The notes beneath the pieces were generated by a model. The model was not told where the DNA came from. It searched no databases and was given only the letters and a program-made list of their open reading frames with translations. Below, one piece after another: positions 16,333-16,594 of a DNA stretch of 16,594 bases (its first letter is position 1; each line of letters opens with the position of its first letter). The position numbers and the translations under genes are program-made. The DNA comes from Proteobacteria bacterium UBA981 (GTDB taxonomy: Bacteria > Pseudomonadota > Gammaproteobacteria > Ga0077536): NCBI GenBank assembly GCA_002292285.1, contig DBBP01000013.1:1-16594 (forward strand), read 5' to 3'.

Positions 16333-16594
16333 GTGAAAGACCTACTCGATTTACTAAAAAGTCAGGGCCAGGTTGAAGATTTCGATGCCATTAGCATTGG
16401 CCTAGCTTCGCCCGAGAAAATTCGCTCTTGGTCATATGGTGAAGTTAAGAAGCCTGAGACCATCAACTATCGGACGTTCAAACCAGAGCGTGATGGATTG
16501 TTCTGCGCCAAGATCTTTGGCCCAATTAAGGACTACGAATGTCTGTGCGGTAAATACAAGCGGTTAAAGCATCGCGGCGTTGTCTGCGAGAAAT
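16333..16594 (+). CDS. rpoC: RNA polymerase beta' subunit, residues 1 to 87 (continues at position 1)
   Basis: The 5' end of rpoC starts at GTG 16333 and runs off the window edge. The translation MKDLLDLLKSQGQVEDFDAI, then IGLASPEKIRSWSYGEVKKP and ETINYRTFKPERDGLFCAKI, is the diagnostic beta' N-terminus. C70 and C72 of the first zinc site are in the ECLCGKYKRLKHRGVVCEK segment, and C85 is repeated at the window start. An upstream TTG at 16331 meets a stop at once, so GTG is the start. Joined with 1-3988 after removing the 17-base overlap, it gives one uninterrupted 1410 aa protein. Confidence 0.98.
   Translation, partial: MKDLLDLLKSQGQVEDFDAISIGLASPEKIRSWSYGEVKKPETINYRTFKPERDGLFCAKIFGPIKDYECLCGKYKRLKHRGVVCEK
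16578..16594. repeat. Terminal direct repeat, right copy (circle closure)
   Basis: This copy is identical to bases 1-17, in the same rpoC codon phase. It marks the point where the linear record was cut from a circular or tandem structure. The cut point inside rpoC appears arbitrary; no repeat, att site or origin-like sequence lies there. Confidence 0.93.

Overview
The window holds one dense, all plus-strand block of core transcription and translation genes: rpoC (3' part), rpsL, rpsG, fusA, tuf, a tRNA-Trp gene, secE, nusG, rplK, rplA, rplJ, rplL, rpoB and rpoC (5' part). Every large reading frame belongs to a universally conserved family and none is broken. The gene order, with rpsL-rpsG-fusA-tuf directly after rpoC and tRNA-Trp-secE-nusG after a second-type tuf position, is the Pseudomonas-like order of many Gammaproteobacteria. 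RpoC is collinear with the E. coli subunit residue by residue at the catalytic aspartates, the trigger loop and both zinc sites, and RpoB and EF-Tu read as gammaproteobacterial. I cannot name a genus.

The most important structural fact is that the window closes on itself. Bases 16578-16594 are identical to bases 1-17. Joining them turns the two rpoC pieces into one intact frame of 1410 codons plus stop, with zinc-site cysteines C70, C72, C85 and C88 split across the join but correctly spaced. The sequence is therefore a circle (or tandem unit) of 16,577 bp. A normal chromosome of this type has two near-identical genes, tufB before tRNA-Trp-secE and tufA after fusA. Here there is one tuf, with fusA on its left and tRNA-Trp on its right. 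This is what a collapse of, or recombination between, tufB and tufA would give. An assembly artefact is the simplest explanation; a real tuf-mediated tandem duplication or excised circle would look the same. No replication, mobilisation, phage or transposon gene is present.

Layout: 1-3988 rpoC; 3989-4212 a compact control region with a consensus sigma70 promoter, an intrinsic terminator starting only about 10 bp downstream, a hairpin, and a boxA-like motif; 4213-7208 rpsL, rpsG, fusA; 7253-8443 tuf; 8483-8558 tRNA-Trp; 8704-9617 secE, nusG; 9618-10840 rplK leader, rplK, rplA; 10841-11100 the L10-type leader; 11101-12042 rplJ, rplL; 12043-12208 a structured spacer; 12209-16285 rpoB; 16333 onward rpoC.

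Together these genes encode the two large RNA polymerase subunits, the NusG elongation factor, both main elongation GTPases (EF-G, EF-Tu), proteins of the decoding centre (S12, S7), the L11/L10/L12 GTPase-associated stalk and L1, and the SecE translocase subunit. Several spacers carry recognisable or plausible autoregulatory RNA structures. The spacers between genes are all under 300 bases and each is described with its neighbouring gene or as its own entry.
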